NCBI RefSeq assembly: GCF_014243445.1
Contig: NZ_JACLQD010000001.1
Span: forward strand, 1 to 64,000
DNA: 64,000 nt
Reading direction: 5' to 3'
From: Paragemmobacter straminiformis
GTDB taxonomy: Bacteria > Pseudomonadota > Alphaproteobacteria > Rhodobacterales > Rhodobacteraceae
The position numbers and the translations under genes are program-made. The notes beneath the pieces are model-generated. The model saw nothing but the letters and a program-made list of their open reading frames with translations. It was not told the origin of the DNA and searched no databases. Below, piece after piece: positions 36,094 to 44,561 of this stretch; position 1 is the stretch's first letter, and each line of letters starts with the position of its first letter.

Positions 36094-38985
36094 ATGAAAC
36101 CAAGTTTTGCCCTGAACTTCACGGATGACAGCGTCTCCCTGCTGCACAGGACCAAGCGCGGCTGGCTCGAAGTCGGGCGCACGGCCTATGACACGCCCGA
36201 CCTGCCCGAAGCGCTGGCCTACATGCGGGCGACCGCCCTCGGCCTCTCGCCGCAGGGCGTGACGACCAAGCTGGTCATCCCCCCCTCGCAGGTGCGCTAT
36301 TTCACCATCGCTGCCCCCGGCCCGGACGAGGCTGCGCGCCGCGCACAGATCGCCGCCGCACTCGACGGGCGCACCCCCTATGCGACCGAGGATCTTGCCT
36401 TCGACTGGTCGGGCAGCGGGCCGGAAGTCACCGTCGCAGTCGTCGCCCGCGAAACGCTGGCCGAGGCCGAGGCTTTCGCCAGCGAACACCGTTTCGCCCC
36501 CCTGTCTTTCGTCACCCGCCCTCCGGCCGAGGGCGAAGGCGCATCCTTCGGGGCCGAGCCGTGGTTCGGCCTGACAGCGCATGCATCCCGCGTGCTGTCG
36601 GGCGGCGAAACCGTCGAGCGTGACGCCGAGCCCCTCAACATCCTGTCCCGCGCCCTGCCGCAGGCCAAGGCCCCCGAACCCAGGCCCGCAGAATCCGGGC
36701 CTGCAGAAACCGGGCCCGCCGAAACGGAAACCGTCGCGGCAGACCCGCTGCCCGAACCCGAGCCGGAACCCGAGCCGACGCCAGAGCCGGAGCCGACGCC
36801 GGAACCCGCGCCTGAACAGGAGCCGGAACCCGAACCGCTGCCCGAACCGCTGCCCGAACCCGTTCCGGCACCCGAACTGCCCGAAGCGGAACCCGAATTG
36901 CCCGAGGCGGAACCCCTCGGCATCCCGCAGCCCGATATCTCGCCCGAACCGGCCCCCGAACCCGAACCCGAACCTGCCGGAATGCCGGGCTTCGATCCGC
37001 CTGACGACCCCGTCGTCATGGCGGACAAGGCCGCCTCCGCGCCCTCCGACAGCGCCTCAACGCCCGAAGACCGCGCCGATAGCGACGAAGCCCCGATGGC
37101 CCTCGACGTCGAAGAGGATGACCCCATCGTCAAATCGCCGCTCGCAGCGCCCGCAAAGCGGCCCGAGACGGCGCAGGTCACGGCAAACACGCTTTTGCCG
37201 GTCGAAGACGATGTGGCTCCGGTTCCGATGGGGGGCTTCACCAGCCGCCGCACGCCCGCCCTTGCAGGGGCCACCGCCGCCGCTGCGGCAGGCATCGCCC
37301 GCCGTCTCGGGGCCGCCTCGCGCATGGGGGCCGCGGGCGCCAAGGCCCGCGCCGTGCCGCGCCCCAAGGCAAGCCCGAAACTGGGCTATCCCGAAATTCC
37401 CGATGCAGGCGCGCCGCAGCGGCCCTCACCCGCAGCGGCTCCGGCCGTAGCTGCGGCACAGCAGCCCCCCGCTGCACTCGCCGCAGCGCCGCGCATCGCC
37501 GCCCCGCCCGCTGCCGCCCCGCCCACCGTCGCCCCGTCCACCGTCGCCGGAGCAGCGCCTGCCGTGACCAAGCCCGTCGCCCGCCCCGCGACGGCCCGCA
37601 GCACGCCGAAATCCTTCGGCACGGCACAGGGCAAGGCCGGTGGCAAACCGCGCTACCTCGGCCTCATCCTGACGGGCCTGCTGCTTGTCATGCTCGCTCT
37701 GGCGGCGGCGATCTCGTCCTTCTACGTCGCCCGCAACGACGCCACCCCGCCCGAACCGGCAACCGCCCTCGCCTCTGCCGACAGCACGGGCAGCGCCGAT
37801 CCGGCAGCGCAAGGTCTTGCGGGCGAAACCGATCCCACGATCACCGACGAAATGCTTGCCGACGGTCAGGACCCTGACACGCTGGCCGATCCGTCGGGTG
37901 CCGATGTCACGGCCGCCGACCTCGGCGTTCCCGAAACCGCAGCCCCCGCCCCCGCAGCCCAAAGCGCCATCCCCGCGATGCAATCGGCCACGGCAGGCAC
38001 AGCCCGGGGCGGGGACGAGATTTTCCTTTCGGCCTCCGACATGGCACCCGCGCCCGTCGATGCCGCAGCCCTGCCCCTGCCCGAAGCGCGCGGAGACCCC
38101 GCGCCCGATGCGCCGCTGCCACCGCCCGCCTTCGGCACGGTCTACCAGTTCGACGCCAACGGCCTCATCCGCCCAACGCCCGAGGGGATCACCACGCCCG
38201 AGGGCGTTCTTCTTGTGGCGGGCAAGCCTCCGGTCGTTCCGCCCGCGCGCCCTGCCGGTCTTGCGCCCGCCGCACCCACGCCCGAGGCAACGACCGCCCC
38301 CGATGCCGCGACAGGCGGCCAGACCGGCCTTGTCCCCGCCGATCCGGCGCTGCGCGGCAAACGCCCGCTCGCCCGCCCCGCGACCATCGTCGCCCTTCCG
38401 GCCGCGCCCGAAGCCGCCCCCGATGCCGCCGCCACCCAACCTGACAGCCGCCTTGCGGGTCTGCGCCCGCTGGCGCGCCCTGCATCCATCGCCCCCGCCC
38501 AGCCGCAAGACGGCACCCTTGCCCTTGTCGCACCCGATGGCGCGATCACCCCTCTCGGCGGTCTGACCCTCTCGCCGCGCCCCGCCGCCCGCCCCGATGC
38601 GATGGCAAACGCGGTCGCCGCCGCCGTCGCCGCCGCAGCCAGCGCCCCCATCCCCGACACCCCCATCATCGACGACGGCAACGTCACCCCCGAGACCGAA
38701 CAGGAACCCGAAGTCGCCTCTGCCGCGCCCTCGATCCCGACAAAGGCCAACGTCGCCAAGGAAGCCACGGTCAAGAACGCGATCAACCTCGGCAAGCTCG
38801 CCCTCATCGGGGTCTATGGCACGCAGTCGAACCGCTATGCCCTCGTCCGGCAGGCCAATGGCCGCATCGTCAAGGTCAGCGCCGGAGACCGGATCGACGG
38901 GGGCCGCGTCGCTGCCGTAACCGACAGCGAAGTGCGCTACGAAAAGCGCGGGCAAATCCTCGTTCTCTCGATGCCGCGCGGCTAG
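36094..38985 (+). CDS. 963-residue bitopic membrane protein: GspL/PilM-like N-terminus, disordered linkers, PilP/GspC-like C-terminus
   Basis: Residues 1-170 resemble the actin-like cytoplasmic domain of GspL/PilM ([38 protein letters not shown]). Residues 195-300 are Pro/Glu repeats (PEPEPEPEP), 300-515 Ala/Pro-rich. One membrane helix lies at about 520-545 ([20 protein letters not shown]). A 340-residue periplasmic Ala/Pro linker follows. The last 70 residues ([20 protein letters not shown], then [12 protein letters not shown]) match the PilP/GspC homology-region fold. Similar proteins are sometimes mis-named translation initiation factor 2 because of the repeats. The assignment to a type II secretion/type IV pilus-like platform is inference; no other such genes are adjacent. 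Confidence 0.6.
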   Translation: MKPSFALNFTDDSVSLLHRTKRGWLEVGRTAYDTPDLPEALAYMRATALGLSPQGVTTKLVIPPSQVRYFTIAAPGPDEAARRAQIAAALDGRTPYATEDLAFDWSGSGPEVTVAVVARETLAEAEAFASEHRFAPLSFVTRPPAEGEGASFGAEPWFGLTAHASRVLSGGETVERDAEPLNILSRALPQAKAPEPRPAESGPAETGPAETETVAADPLPEPEPEPEPTPEPEPTPEPAPEQEPEPEPLPEPLPEPVPAPELPEAEPELPEAEPLGIPQPDISPEPAPEPEPEPAGMPGFDPPDDPVVMADKAASAPSDSASTPEDRADSDEAPMALDVEEDDPIVKSPLAAPAKRPETAQVTANTLLPVEDDVAPVPMGGFTSRRTPALAGATAAAAAGIARRLGAASRMGAAGAKARAVPRPKASPKLGYPEIPDAGAPQRPSPAAAPAVAAAQQPPAALAAAPRIAAPPAAAPPTVAPSTVAGAAPAVTKPVARPATARSTPKSFGTAQGKAGGKPRYLGLILTGLLLVMLALAAAISSFYVARNDATPPEPATALASADSTGSADPAAQGLAGETDPTITDEMLADGQDPDTLADPSGADVTAADLGVPETAAPAPAAQSAIPAMQSATAGTARGGDEIFLSASDMAPAPVDAAALPLPEARGDPAPDAPLPPPAFGTVYQFDANGLIRPTPEGITTPEGVLLVAGKPPVVPPARPAGLAPAAPTPEATTAPDAATGGQTGLVPADPALRGKRPLARPATIVALPAAPEAAPDAAATQPDSRLAGLRPLARPASIAPAQPQDGTLALVAPDGAITPLGGLTLSPRPAARPDAMANAVAAAVAAAASAPIPDTPIIDDGNVTPETEQEPEVASAAPSIPTKANVAKEATVKNAINLGKLALIGVYGTQSNRYALVRQANGRIVKVSAGDRIDGGRVAAVTDSEVRYEKRGQILVLSMPRG

Positions 38986-39039
38986 TCCGCGTCCCGACAC
39001 AGACCAGACACCGGCCCGCGACAGGGCAGACAGGACAGA

Positions 39040-40989
39040 ATGGAAGGCATACTGCTTCAGGCCAGCATGTATCTGGGCGCCGCCGTGCTGATCGTGCCGC
39101 TTGCGGTGCGCTTCGGTCTCGGCTCGGTGCTGGGATATCTGGCGGCGGGCATCCTCGTCGGTCCGGTCCTCGGCATCGCCGGCACCGAATCCAAGGATTT
39201 GCAGCATTTCGCCGAATTCGGCGTCGTGCTGATGCTGTTCCTCATCGGGCTCGAACTCGAACCCAAAACCCTGTGGAACATGCGCCACAAGCTCATCGGC
39301 CTCGGCGGTGCGCAGGTGGTGCTGACAACGCTTGCCATCGCGGCGGCGCTCATGCTGCTCGGCCTCGTCTGGCAGGTGGCGCTGACGCTGGGTCTGGTGA
39401 TGTCGCTGTCCTCGACCGCCATCGTGCTGCAAACCCTGACCGAAAAGAACCTGATGCGCACGGCGGGGGGGCGGTCATCCTTTTCCGTCCTGCTCACGCA
39501 GGATATCGCCGTCGTGCCGATGCTGGCCTTCCTGCCGCTGCTGGCCCTTCCGGCGATCACCTCGACCGGCCCCACGGCGCAGCAATTCGGCATCACCAAT
39601 GCCACCGACACCGCCGCAATCCCCGAAAACGCCGCCGAACCGCTGCTGACGCTGGTCGACAAACTGCCCAACTGGGCCGCCACCGCACTGACGCTTGCCA
39701 TCGTCGCGGGCATCGTGCTGGCGGGGCATTTCCTGACCCGCCCCGTGTTCCGCTTCGTCCACGCCGCGCGCCTGCCCGAGATGTCGACCTTCATCTCGCT
39801 GCTCATCGTGTTCGGCATCGCCTTCTCGATGATGCTCGTCGGCCTGTCGCCCGCGCTCGGCACCTTCGTCGCGGGGGTCGTCCTCGCCAACTCGGAATTC
39901 CGCCACCAGATCGAGGCCGACATCAAACCCTTCAAGGGCCTGCTGCTCGGCCTGTTCTTCATGACGGTGGGCATCGGGATCGACACCCGCACCCTGCTTG
40001 ACGAACCGGTCACCGTTCTGGGCCTGACGCTCGGGCTTATCGCGATCAAGGCCACCGTGCTCTTCGGCCTGTCGCTGGTGTTCCGCATGCGCGGACAAGA
40101 CCGCATCCTCTTCAGCCTCGGCCTTGCACAGGCGGGTGAATTCGGCTTCGTCCTCGTGTCCTTCGCGCGCCAGCAGGGCATCTTCTCGGCCAGCCGCGGC
40201 GAGATGGCGCTTCTGGTCATCAGCCTGTCCATGCTGCTGACCCCGCTGCTGTTCTTCGGCTTCGAGCACCTCTCCCAGCGCCTGCGCGCCCGCACCCCCG
40301 AACGCGCCCCCGACGAGATCGACGAGAAAGGCCGCGTCATCATCGCGGGCATCGGCCGTTTCGGTCAGGTGGTCAACCGCCTCGTCCGCATGTCGGGCCT
40401 CTCCACCGTCGTCCTCGACGCCGATGCGGGCACCATCGAAACCATGCGCCGCTTCGGGGTAAAGGGTTTCTTCGGCGACCCGACGCGCCCCGAACTCCTC
40501 GAAGCGGCAGGCCTCGCGGATGCCGCCGTTCTGGTCGTCGCGGTCGATGATGCCGACAACGCCACCAAGATCGTGCGCTTCGCCCGCAGCCAGCGCCCCG
40601 ACCTGCACATTGTCGCCCGCGCCCGCGACCGCGTGCATGTCTACGAACTCTATCAGGCCGGCGCGTCCGACATCGTGCGCGAGACCTTCGACTCGAGCAT
40701 CCGCGCAGGCCGCTACGTGCTTGAAAACATGGGATTCACCGAATACGAGGCCGCCAAGCTGTCGCAAACCTATTTCAAGGTCGACCGTGGCGCGATGCGC
40801 GATCTGGCGCAGCTCTGGGTCCCGGGCCAGCCGGTCCACCTCAACGATGCCTACGTCGAACGCGCCAAGCAGCTTGACCGCGATCTCGAAACCGCCCTCA
40901 TCGAAGAGCTGTACGAGGTCGAGCCGATGCAGGCCGATTCCTCGTCGGATCCGGTCCCTGCCCCCGAAACGCCGCCGTCAAGCGCCTGA
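39040..40989 (+). CDS. CPA2-family monovalent cation/H+ antiporter with TrkA-N domain (KefB/C-like)
   Basis: 649 residues. N-terminal Na+/H+ exchanger domain with about 12 helices to residue 390 ([15 protein letters not shown] near 31; [15 protein letters not shown] near 66). A cytoplasmic NAD-binding TrkA-N domain spans about 420-530 ([19 protein letters not shown]). Expected to move K+ out in exchange for protons under electrophile or alkaline stress. The KefG/F ancillary subunit gene is absent. AGGACAGA precedes the ATG. Its stop overlaps the convergent cobT by 12 bases. Confidence 0.9.
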   Translation: MEGILLQASMYLGAAVLIVPLAVRFGLGSVLGYLAAGILVGPVLGIAGTESKDLQHFAEFGVVLMLFLIGLELEPKTLWNMRHKLIGLGGAQVVLTTLAIAAALMLLGLVWQVALTLGLVMSLSSTAIVLQTLTEKNLMRTAGGRSSFSVLLTQDIAVVPMLAFLPLLALPAITSTGPTAQQFGITNATDTAAIPENAAEPLLTLVDKLPNWAATALTLAIVAGIVLAGHFLTRPVFRFVHAARLPEMSTFISLLIVFGIAFSMMLVGLSPALGTFVAGVVLANSEFRHQIEADIKPFKGLLLGLFFMTVGIGIDTRTLLDEPVTVLGLTLGLIAIKATVLFGLSLVFRMRGQDRILFSLGLAQAGEFGFVLVSFARQQGIFSASRGEMALLVISLSMLLTPLLFFGFEHLSQRLRARTPERAPDEIDEKGRVIIAGIGRFGQVVNRLVRMSGLSTVVLDADAGTIETMRRFGVKGFFGDPTRPELLEAAGLADAAVLVVAVDDADNATKIVRFARSQRPDLHIVARARDRVHVYELYQAGASDIVRETFDSSIRAGRYVLENMGFTEYEAAKLSQTYFKVDRGAMRDLAQLWVPGQPVHLNDAYVERAKQLDRDLETALIEELYEVEPMQADSSSDPVPAPETPPSSA

Positions 40990-41994
40990 AACGCCCGCCT
41001 CGGCAAAGGTCGCCATGCCCGAATGGCAGGCAATCGCGCCCTTCAGCACGCCGATGGCCAGCGCCGCCCCCGACCCTTCGCCAAGCCGCAGCCCAAGGTT
41101 CAGCAGCGGCTCCTTGCCCAGCGCGGAAAGCAACTTGCCATGCGCGCCCTCGGCGCTCAGATGGCCCGCCACGCAATGGTCCAGCGCCCCCGCCACCGTC
41201 TTTTCCAGCACCGCCGCCGATGCGGTGCAGATAAACCCGTCCAGAATGACCGGAATACGCAAGGCCCGCGCCCGCGCGATCGCGCCCGCCATCGCGGCAA
41301 GCTCGCGCCCGCCAAGGCAGCGCATCACCTCGAGCGCATCGCCAAGAACCGCCGCATGCAGCGCCAGCCCCGCATCGACCACCCGCGCCTTGCGGGCCAG
41401 CCCCGCATCGTCCACGCCGGTCCCGCGCCCTACCCAAGACGCTCCGCCTCCGCCGAACAGCGCCGCCGCCAGCGCCGCCGCCGGGGTGGTGTTGCCGATC
41501 CCCATCTCGCCCACCACCACTAGGTCGGCCCCCGCGTCGACTGCGTTCCAACCCGTGGCAAGGGCGGCCACCACCTCGGCCTCGTCCATCGCGGCACCTC
41601 GGGTGAAATCGGCCGTCGGACGGTCCAGCTCCAGCGCATGCACCGACATCGACGCCCCGAAGGCTTTCGACAGCTGGTTGATCGCCGCCCCGCCCGCGTG
41701 GAAATTGCCGACCATCTGCACCGTCACCTCGGCCGGAAAGGCCGAAACGCCCTGCGCCACCACCCCGTGATTGCCCGCAAAGACAATGACCTGCGGCCGG
41801 TCGCAATGCGGCTTGTCCGTGCCCTGCCACCCTCCGGCCCAGATCGCCAGATCCTCCAGCCGGCCCAAAGCCCCCGGCGGCTTGGTCAACTGCCCGTTGC
41901 GCGCCGCAGCCCCCGCCAGCGCGGCCGCATCGACCATCGGCATCGCCTGCAACACAGCGCGGAATTCGGAAAGCGAGGCGAAGGAAGCGGTCAT
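40978..41994 (-). CDS. cobT: Nicotinate-nucleotide--dimethylbenzimidazole phosphoribosyltransferase
   Basis: 338 residues. Transfers phosphoribose from nicotinate mononucleotide to dimethylbenzimidazole, giving alpha-ribazole phosphate for B12. Seen: [14 protein letters not shown]-type start ([19 protein letters not shown] near 33), [17 protein letters not shown] near 72, [14 protein letters not shown] near 170, and the catalytic Glu in [21 protein letters not shown] near 303. Divergent from cobS, with a shared 105-base intergenic region. Confidence 0.95.
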   Translation of the reverse strand: MTASFASLSEFRAVLQAMPMVDAAALAGAAARNGQLTKPPGALGRLEDLAIWAGGWQGTDKPHCDRPQVIVFAGNHGVVAQGVSAFPAEVTVQMVGNFHAGGAAINQLSKAFGASMSVHALELDRPTADFTRGAAMDEAEVVAALATGWNAVDAGADLVVVGEMGIGNTTPAAALAAALFGGGGASWVGRGTGVDDAGLARKARVVDAGLALHAAVLGDALEVMRCLGGRELAAMAGAIARARALRIPVILDGFICTASAAVLEKTVAGALDHCVAGHLSAEGAHGKLLSALGKEPLLNLGLRLGEGSGAALAIGVLKGAIACHSGMATFAEAGVSGA

Positions 41995-42004
41995 GTCGGT
42001 CTCT

Positions 42005-42038
42005 TTCAATGATAGGCCAATGCTGCTTGCGCATTGAA
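42005..42038. promoter_or_regulatory. Inverted repeat in the cobT-cobS divergent region
   Basis: Arms TTCAATG (42005-42011) and CATTGAA (42032-42038), 20 bases apart. It lies between the two divergent starts and overlaps the cobS -35 box, so it could be a shared operator. Confidence 0.3.
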
Positions 42039-42062
42039 GCCTTGGTCCTGCTTGGCTACCTA
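42034..42062 (+). promoter_or_regulatory. Predicted promoter of cobS
   Basis: TTGAAG at 42034-42039 and TACCTA at 42057-42062, spacing 17, about 38 bases before the cobS ATG. Confidence 0.4.
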
Positions 42063-42100
42063 AGGCACAGGGCAAAGGCCAGTCGGGAAAGGACACATCC

Positions 42101-42868
42101 ATGCGACCCAGCGACACGGATCCCGCCCGCCTTGCGCTGCAAGACCTCGTCTCGGCCTTCGGCCTGCTCACCCGCCTGCCCGTGCCGCAGGGCTGGCCGA
42201 TGCGCGGCGCCGCATCTGCATGGGCCTGGCCCGTCGTCGGCCTTGCCGTGGCGCTGGTCGCCGCCGCCGCAGGCTCGCTCGCCCTCGCCCTCGGCCTGCC
42301 CGCAGGGGTCGCCGCAGCGGTGACCCTCGCCGCCTCGGCCCTCGTGACGGGGGCGATGCACGAAGACGGCCTTGCCGACACGACCGACGGCCTCTTCGGG
42401 GGCTGGAGCCGCGAACGCCGGCTCGAGATCATGAAAGACAGCGCCATCGGCAGCTACGGCACGCTGGCCCTCGTCTTCACCGCCCTCACCCGCTGGTCCG
42501 CGCTGACCGCCCTCATGGCTGCCGGGGCGCATTGGGCGGGCCTCGTCGCCGCCGCAGCCCTTGGCCGCGCCGCTATGGCGGTGGTGATGCAGGCCCTGCC
42601 CAATGCCCGCGACACCGGCCTTTCGTCCAGCGTGGGCCGCCCCGGCCCCCGCATCGCCGCAGCCTCGGCAGCCATCGCCCTCGTGATTGCCGCCCTCGCG
42701 ACCGGCACGGCCAGCTTCGCCATCGTCCCGACCGCCGCCCTCGCAGCGCTTGCCGTGGCACTTCTCGCCCGCGCCCGCATCGGCGGACAGACCGGCGACA
42801 TCCTCGGCGCGACCCAGTTCCTTGCCGAAACCGCCGCCCTCGCCACCGCGGCAGCCCTGCTCGTGTAA
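42101..42868 (+). CDS. cobS: Adenosylcobinamide-GDP ribazoletransferase (cobalamin synthase)
   Basis: 255 residues, multi-helix inner-membrane enzyme that joins adenosylcobinamide-GDP to alpha-ribazole(-phosphate), the last assembly step of cobalamin. Hallmarks: [10 protein letters not shown] near 23 and [18 protein letters not shown] near 84 with the acidic metal-binding residues; ends with [21 protein letters not shown]. Length is normal. Works downstream of bluB and cobT. Confidence 0.95.
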   Translation: MRPSDTDPARLALQDLVSAFGLLTRLPVPQGWPMRGAASAWAWPVVGLAVALVAAAAGSLALALGLPAGVAAAVTLAASALVTGAMHEDGLADTTDGLFGGWSRERRLEIMKDSAIGSYGTLALVFTALTRWSALTALMAAGAHWAGLVAAAALGRAAMAVVMQALPNARDTGLSSSVGRPGPRIAAASAAIALVIAALATGTASFAIVPTAALAALAVALLARARIGGQTGDILGATQFLAETAALATAAALLV

Positions 42869-42880
42869 GACCGCCGCCCG

Positions 42881-42934
42881 CTTCCTCTTGCCGCAAATAT
42901 CCTCGGGGGGGTCCGGGGGGCAGAATGCCCCCCG
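42881..42934 (-). repeat. Dispersed G/C-tract element, copy 5
   Basis: Minus-strand reading, past the carD terminator: GGGGGGC hairpin around ATTCTG, second G/C block, C tract, GAGGATATTTGCGGC, AAGAGGAAG. Confidence 0.6.
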
Positions 42935-42950
42935 GCCTTTGGCCCCAAAG

Positions 42951-42980
42951 CAAAGGGCCGCAGGGTTTCCCCCGCGGCCC
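42951..42980 (-). terminator. Terminator after carD
   Basis: Minus-strand stem GGGCCGC/GCGGCCC with an inner G3/C3 pair, followed on that strand by TTTGCTTTGG. Confidence 0.65.
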
Positions 42981-42984
42981 GAGC

Positions 42985-43005
42985 ATTCAATTCAATTCAA
43001 TTCAA
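42985..43005. repeat. Pentanucleotide microsatellite (ATTCA)4
   Basis: Four exact copies of ATTCA in the 3' untranslated region of carD, between its stop and its terminator. Confidence 0.85.
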
Positions 43006-43012
43006 CGCAAGA

Positions 43013-43522
43013 TCAGGCCGCGCGGCCGGTCAGCACCGAACCCACGGTTTTCTGCGCGCCCGCCTCGTCCACGCCCGACACGGCAGCGACTTCGCGGGTC
43101 AGGCGCTCCAGCGCCGCTTCGTAAAGCTGGCGCTCGGAATAGCTCTGCTCGCGCTGGTCGTCGGTGCGGTGCAGGTCGCGCACCACTTCCGCGATGGACA
43201 GCAGATCGCCCGAGTTGATCTTCTGTTCATATTCCTGCGCACGGCGCGACCACATCGCCCGCTTGACCCGCGCCTTGCCCTTCAGCGTGTCGAGCGCCTT
43301 GGTCACGATATCGGGCGACGAAAGCTGCCGCATCCCGATCTCGGTCGCCTTGTGCGTCGGCACGCGCAGGGTCATCTTGTCCTTCTCGAACGAGATCACG
43401 AACAGCTCGAGATGCAGACCCGCAATCTCCTGTTCCTCGATCGAGATGATCCGGCCCACGCCATGCGCGGGGTAAACGACGAACTCGTTCGGGCGAAAAT
43501 CAGGCTTCTTCGACTTGGTCAT
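43013..43522 (-). CDS. carD: CarD/CdnL-family RNA polymerase-binding regulator
   Basis: 169 residues. Binds the RNA polymerase beta subunit and stabilises open complexes, notably at rRNA-type promoters (known for CarD/CdnL). N-terminal Tudor-like RNAP-interaction domain (FRPNEFVVYPAHGVGRIISIEEQEIAG) at 9-75; C-terminal helical DNA-binding domain with LKGKARVKRAMWSRRAQEYEQKINSGDLLSIAEVVRDL at 78-125. The tail to 169 is longer than in Mycobacterium. It is the last gene of the minus-strand cluster with fdxA but has its own 318-base upstream region. Confidence 0.93.
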   Translation of the reverse strand: MTKSKKPDFRPNEFVVYPAHGVGRIISIEEQEIAGLHLELFVISFEKDKMTLRVPTHKATEIGMRQLSSPDIVTKALDTLKGKARVKRAMWSRRAQEYEQKINSGDLLSIAEVVRDLHRTDDQREQSYSERQLYEAALERLTREVAAVSGVDEAGAQKTVGSVLTGRAA

Positions 43523-43840
43523 TCAACGTTCCCTCAGGGGACCCCCGATCCGGCGACAAAGAAACCGACCGGACCCTTGCGAACCCCGGCAGAACGGTCA
43601 GTTTGTCACAGGAAAACCCCACTCAGGCGAGCAGCACTGAGTCAGGCATCAGGCTTCCGTGCTAGTTTGTGCAGAGTGTATACCACAAAAACACCGTGAT
43701 TCCAACTGCGCCGAACGGTTTGCGTTCTGCCGGATGCCTTGAAATTACGCATTTATCCACAGCCATGTCACAGACGCATGACAGTCATGCCGAATCATCG
43801 GCACATCTTTTTCACAGGCGTTAACCGTGACGCGGCGGGG
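43523..43840. other. carD upstream region
   Basis: No gene. Relatively AT-rich. It holds a perfect DnaA-box word TTATCCACA at 43753-43761, a dyad GCCGA/TCGGC around ATCA at 43789-43802, and, on the minus strand, TTGTGG and ACTAGC 16 bases apart near 43665-43695 as a weak carD promoter. The sequence GAAACCGACCGG at 43561-43572 also occurs at 26282-26293. Confidence 0.4.
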
Positions 43841-44179
43841 TCAGTTCCCCTCGCCGGCCGCTTCCGAGAAGTATTTGGCCAGTTTGCCCGTCTCGCCATC
43901 CTTGGCCTCGGCGTCGGGCAGCGGGTCTTTCTTCACGGTGATGACCGGCCACATTTCCGAATATTTCCGGTTGAACGACACCCATTCGTCCATATCCGGC
44001 TCGGTATCGGGGCGGATCGCATCGGCGGGGCATTCGGGCTCGCACACGCCGCAGTCGATGCATTCATCCGGATGGATGACCAGCATGTTCTCGCCCTCGT
44101 AGAAGCAGTCCACCGGACACACCTCGACGCAATCGGTGTATTTGCAGGCGATGCAATTGTCGGTCACCACATAGGTCAT
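43841..44179 (-). CDS. fdxA: 7Fe (3Fe-4S/4Fe-4S) ferredoxin
   Basis: 112 residues, FdxA type. Nine cysteines in the N-terminal half (C9, C12, C17, C21, C25, C40, C43, C46, C50) match the Azotobacter ferredoxin I pattern shifted by one, ligating one 3Fe-4S and one 4Fe-4S cluster. The C-terminal half ([21 protein letters not shown]) is the usual extension. Low-potential electron carrier. AAGGAGACGGCC precedes the ATG. Confidence 0.95.
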   Translation of the reverse strand: MTYVVTDNCIACKYTDCVEVCPVDCFYEGENMLVIHPDECIDCGVCEPECPADAIRPDTEPDMDEWVSFNRKYSEMWPVITVKKDPLPDAEAKDGETGKLAKYFSEAAGEGN

Positions 44180-44227
44180 GGCCGTCTCCTTCGAATGTCG
44201 GTCGCCTGACTAAGCCGCTTTGGCGGA

Positions 44228-44560
44228 TCATTCAAGCGGGGCAATCGTCTCATCTTCGCCCTGTTGCGCGTCGAGATCGTCATAAAGCCGCTGCGCCTCG
44301 TCGGCAGGCCCGCGCCGGTAGCCCAGCGCCGTGACGCGGATCACGCGGATGCGGTTGGCCTGCGGAAAGGTCAGCACATCCCCGACGCCCACCCCGTGCC
44401 CCGGCTTGCGCGTCGGCTGGCCGTTGATGCGCAGATGCCCGCCCTCGGCCAGATCGGCGGCCAAGGCGCGGGACTTGAAGAACCGCGCCTGCCATAGCCA
44501 TTTGTCCACCCGCAAGCTGGGGCGTTGGGCAGGGTTGGGCCTTGCCGAGGGTCCGGCCAA
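44228..44560 (-). CDS. S4-domain RNA-binding protein (HslR-like)
   Basis: 110 residues. S4 domain at about 16-65: RVDKWLWQARFFKSRALAADL and GGHLRINGQPTRKPGHGVGVGD. HslR-type proteins rescue stalled 50S subunits carrying nascent chain-tRNA; equivalence here is inferred. The start appears to be TTG at 44560, with GGAG five bases upstream inside the end of the helicase gene. An internal GTG at 44509 would cut into the S4 domain. It lies directly behind the helicase gene, so the two are coupled. Confidence 0.85.
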   Translation of the reverse strand: MAGPSARPNPAQRPSLRVDKWLWQARFFKSRALAADLAEGGHLRINGQPTRKPGHGVGVGDVLTFPQANRIRVIRVTALGYRRGPADEAQRLYDDLDAQQGEDETIAPLE

Positions 44561-44561
44561 A

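Noticed and set aside
36094-38985. Translation initiation factor IF-2
   Set aside because: Only the Ala/Pro/Glu low-complexity regions resemble IF-2; there are no GTPase motifs and there is a membrane helix.
41995-42100. Cobalamin riboswitch for cobT or cobS
   Set aside because: None of the conserved blocks seen before bluB are present, and the gap is too short.
43523-43840. Replication origin
   Set aside because: Only one perfect DnaA box, no repeated boxes, no AT-rich unwinding element, and no dnaA, parAB or hemE nearby.
44228-44560. Frameshifted fusion of helicase and S4 gene
   Set aside because: The helicase ends in a normal stop and the S4 frame has its own Shine-Dalgarno and TTG start; separate genes are the usual arrangement.
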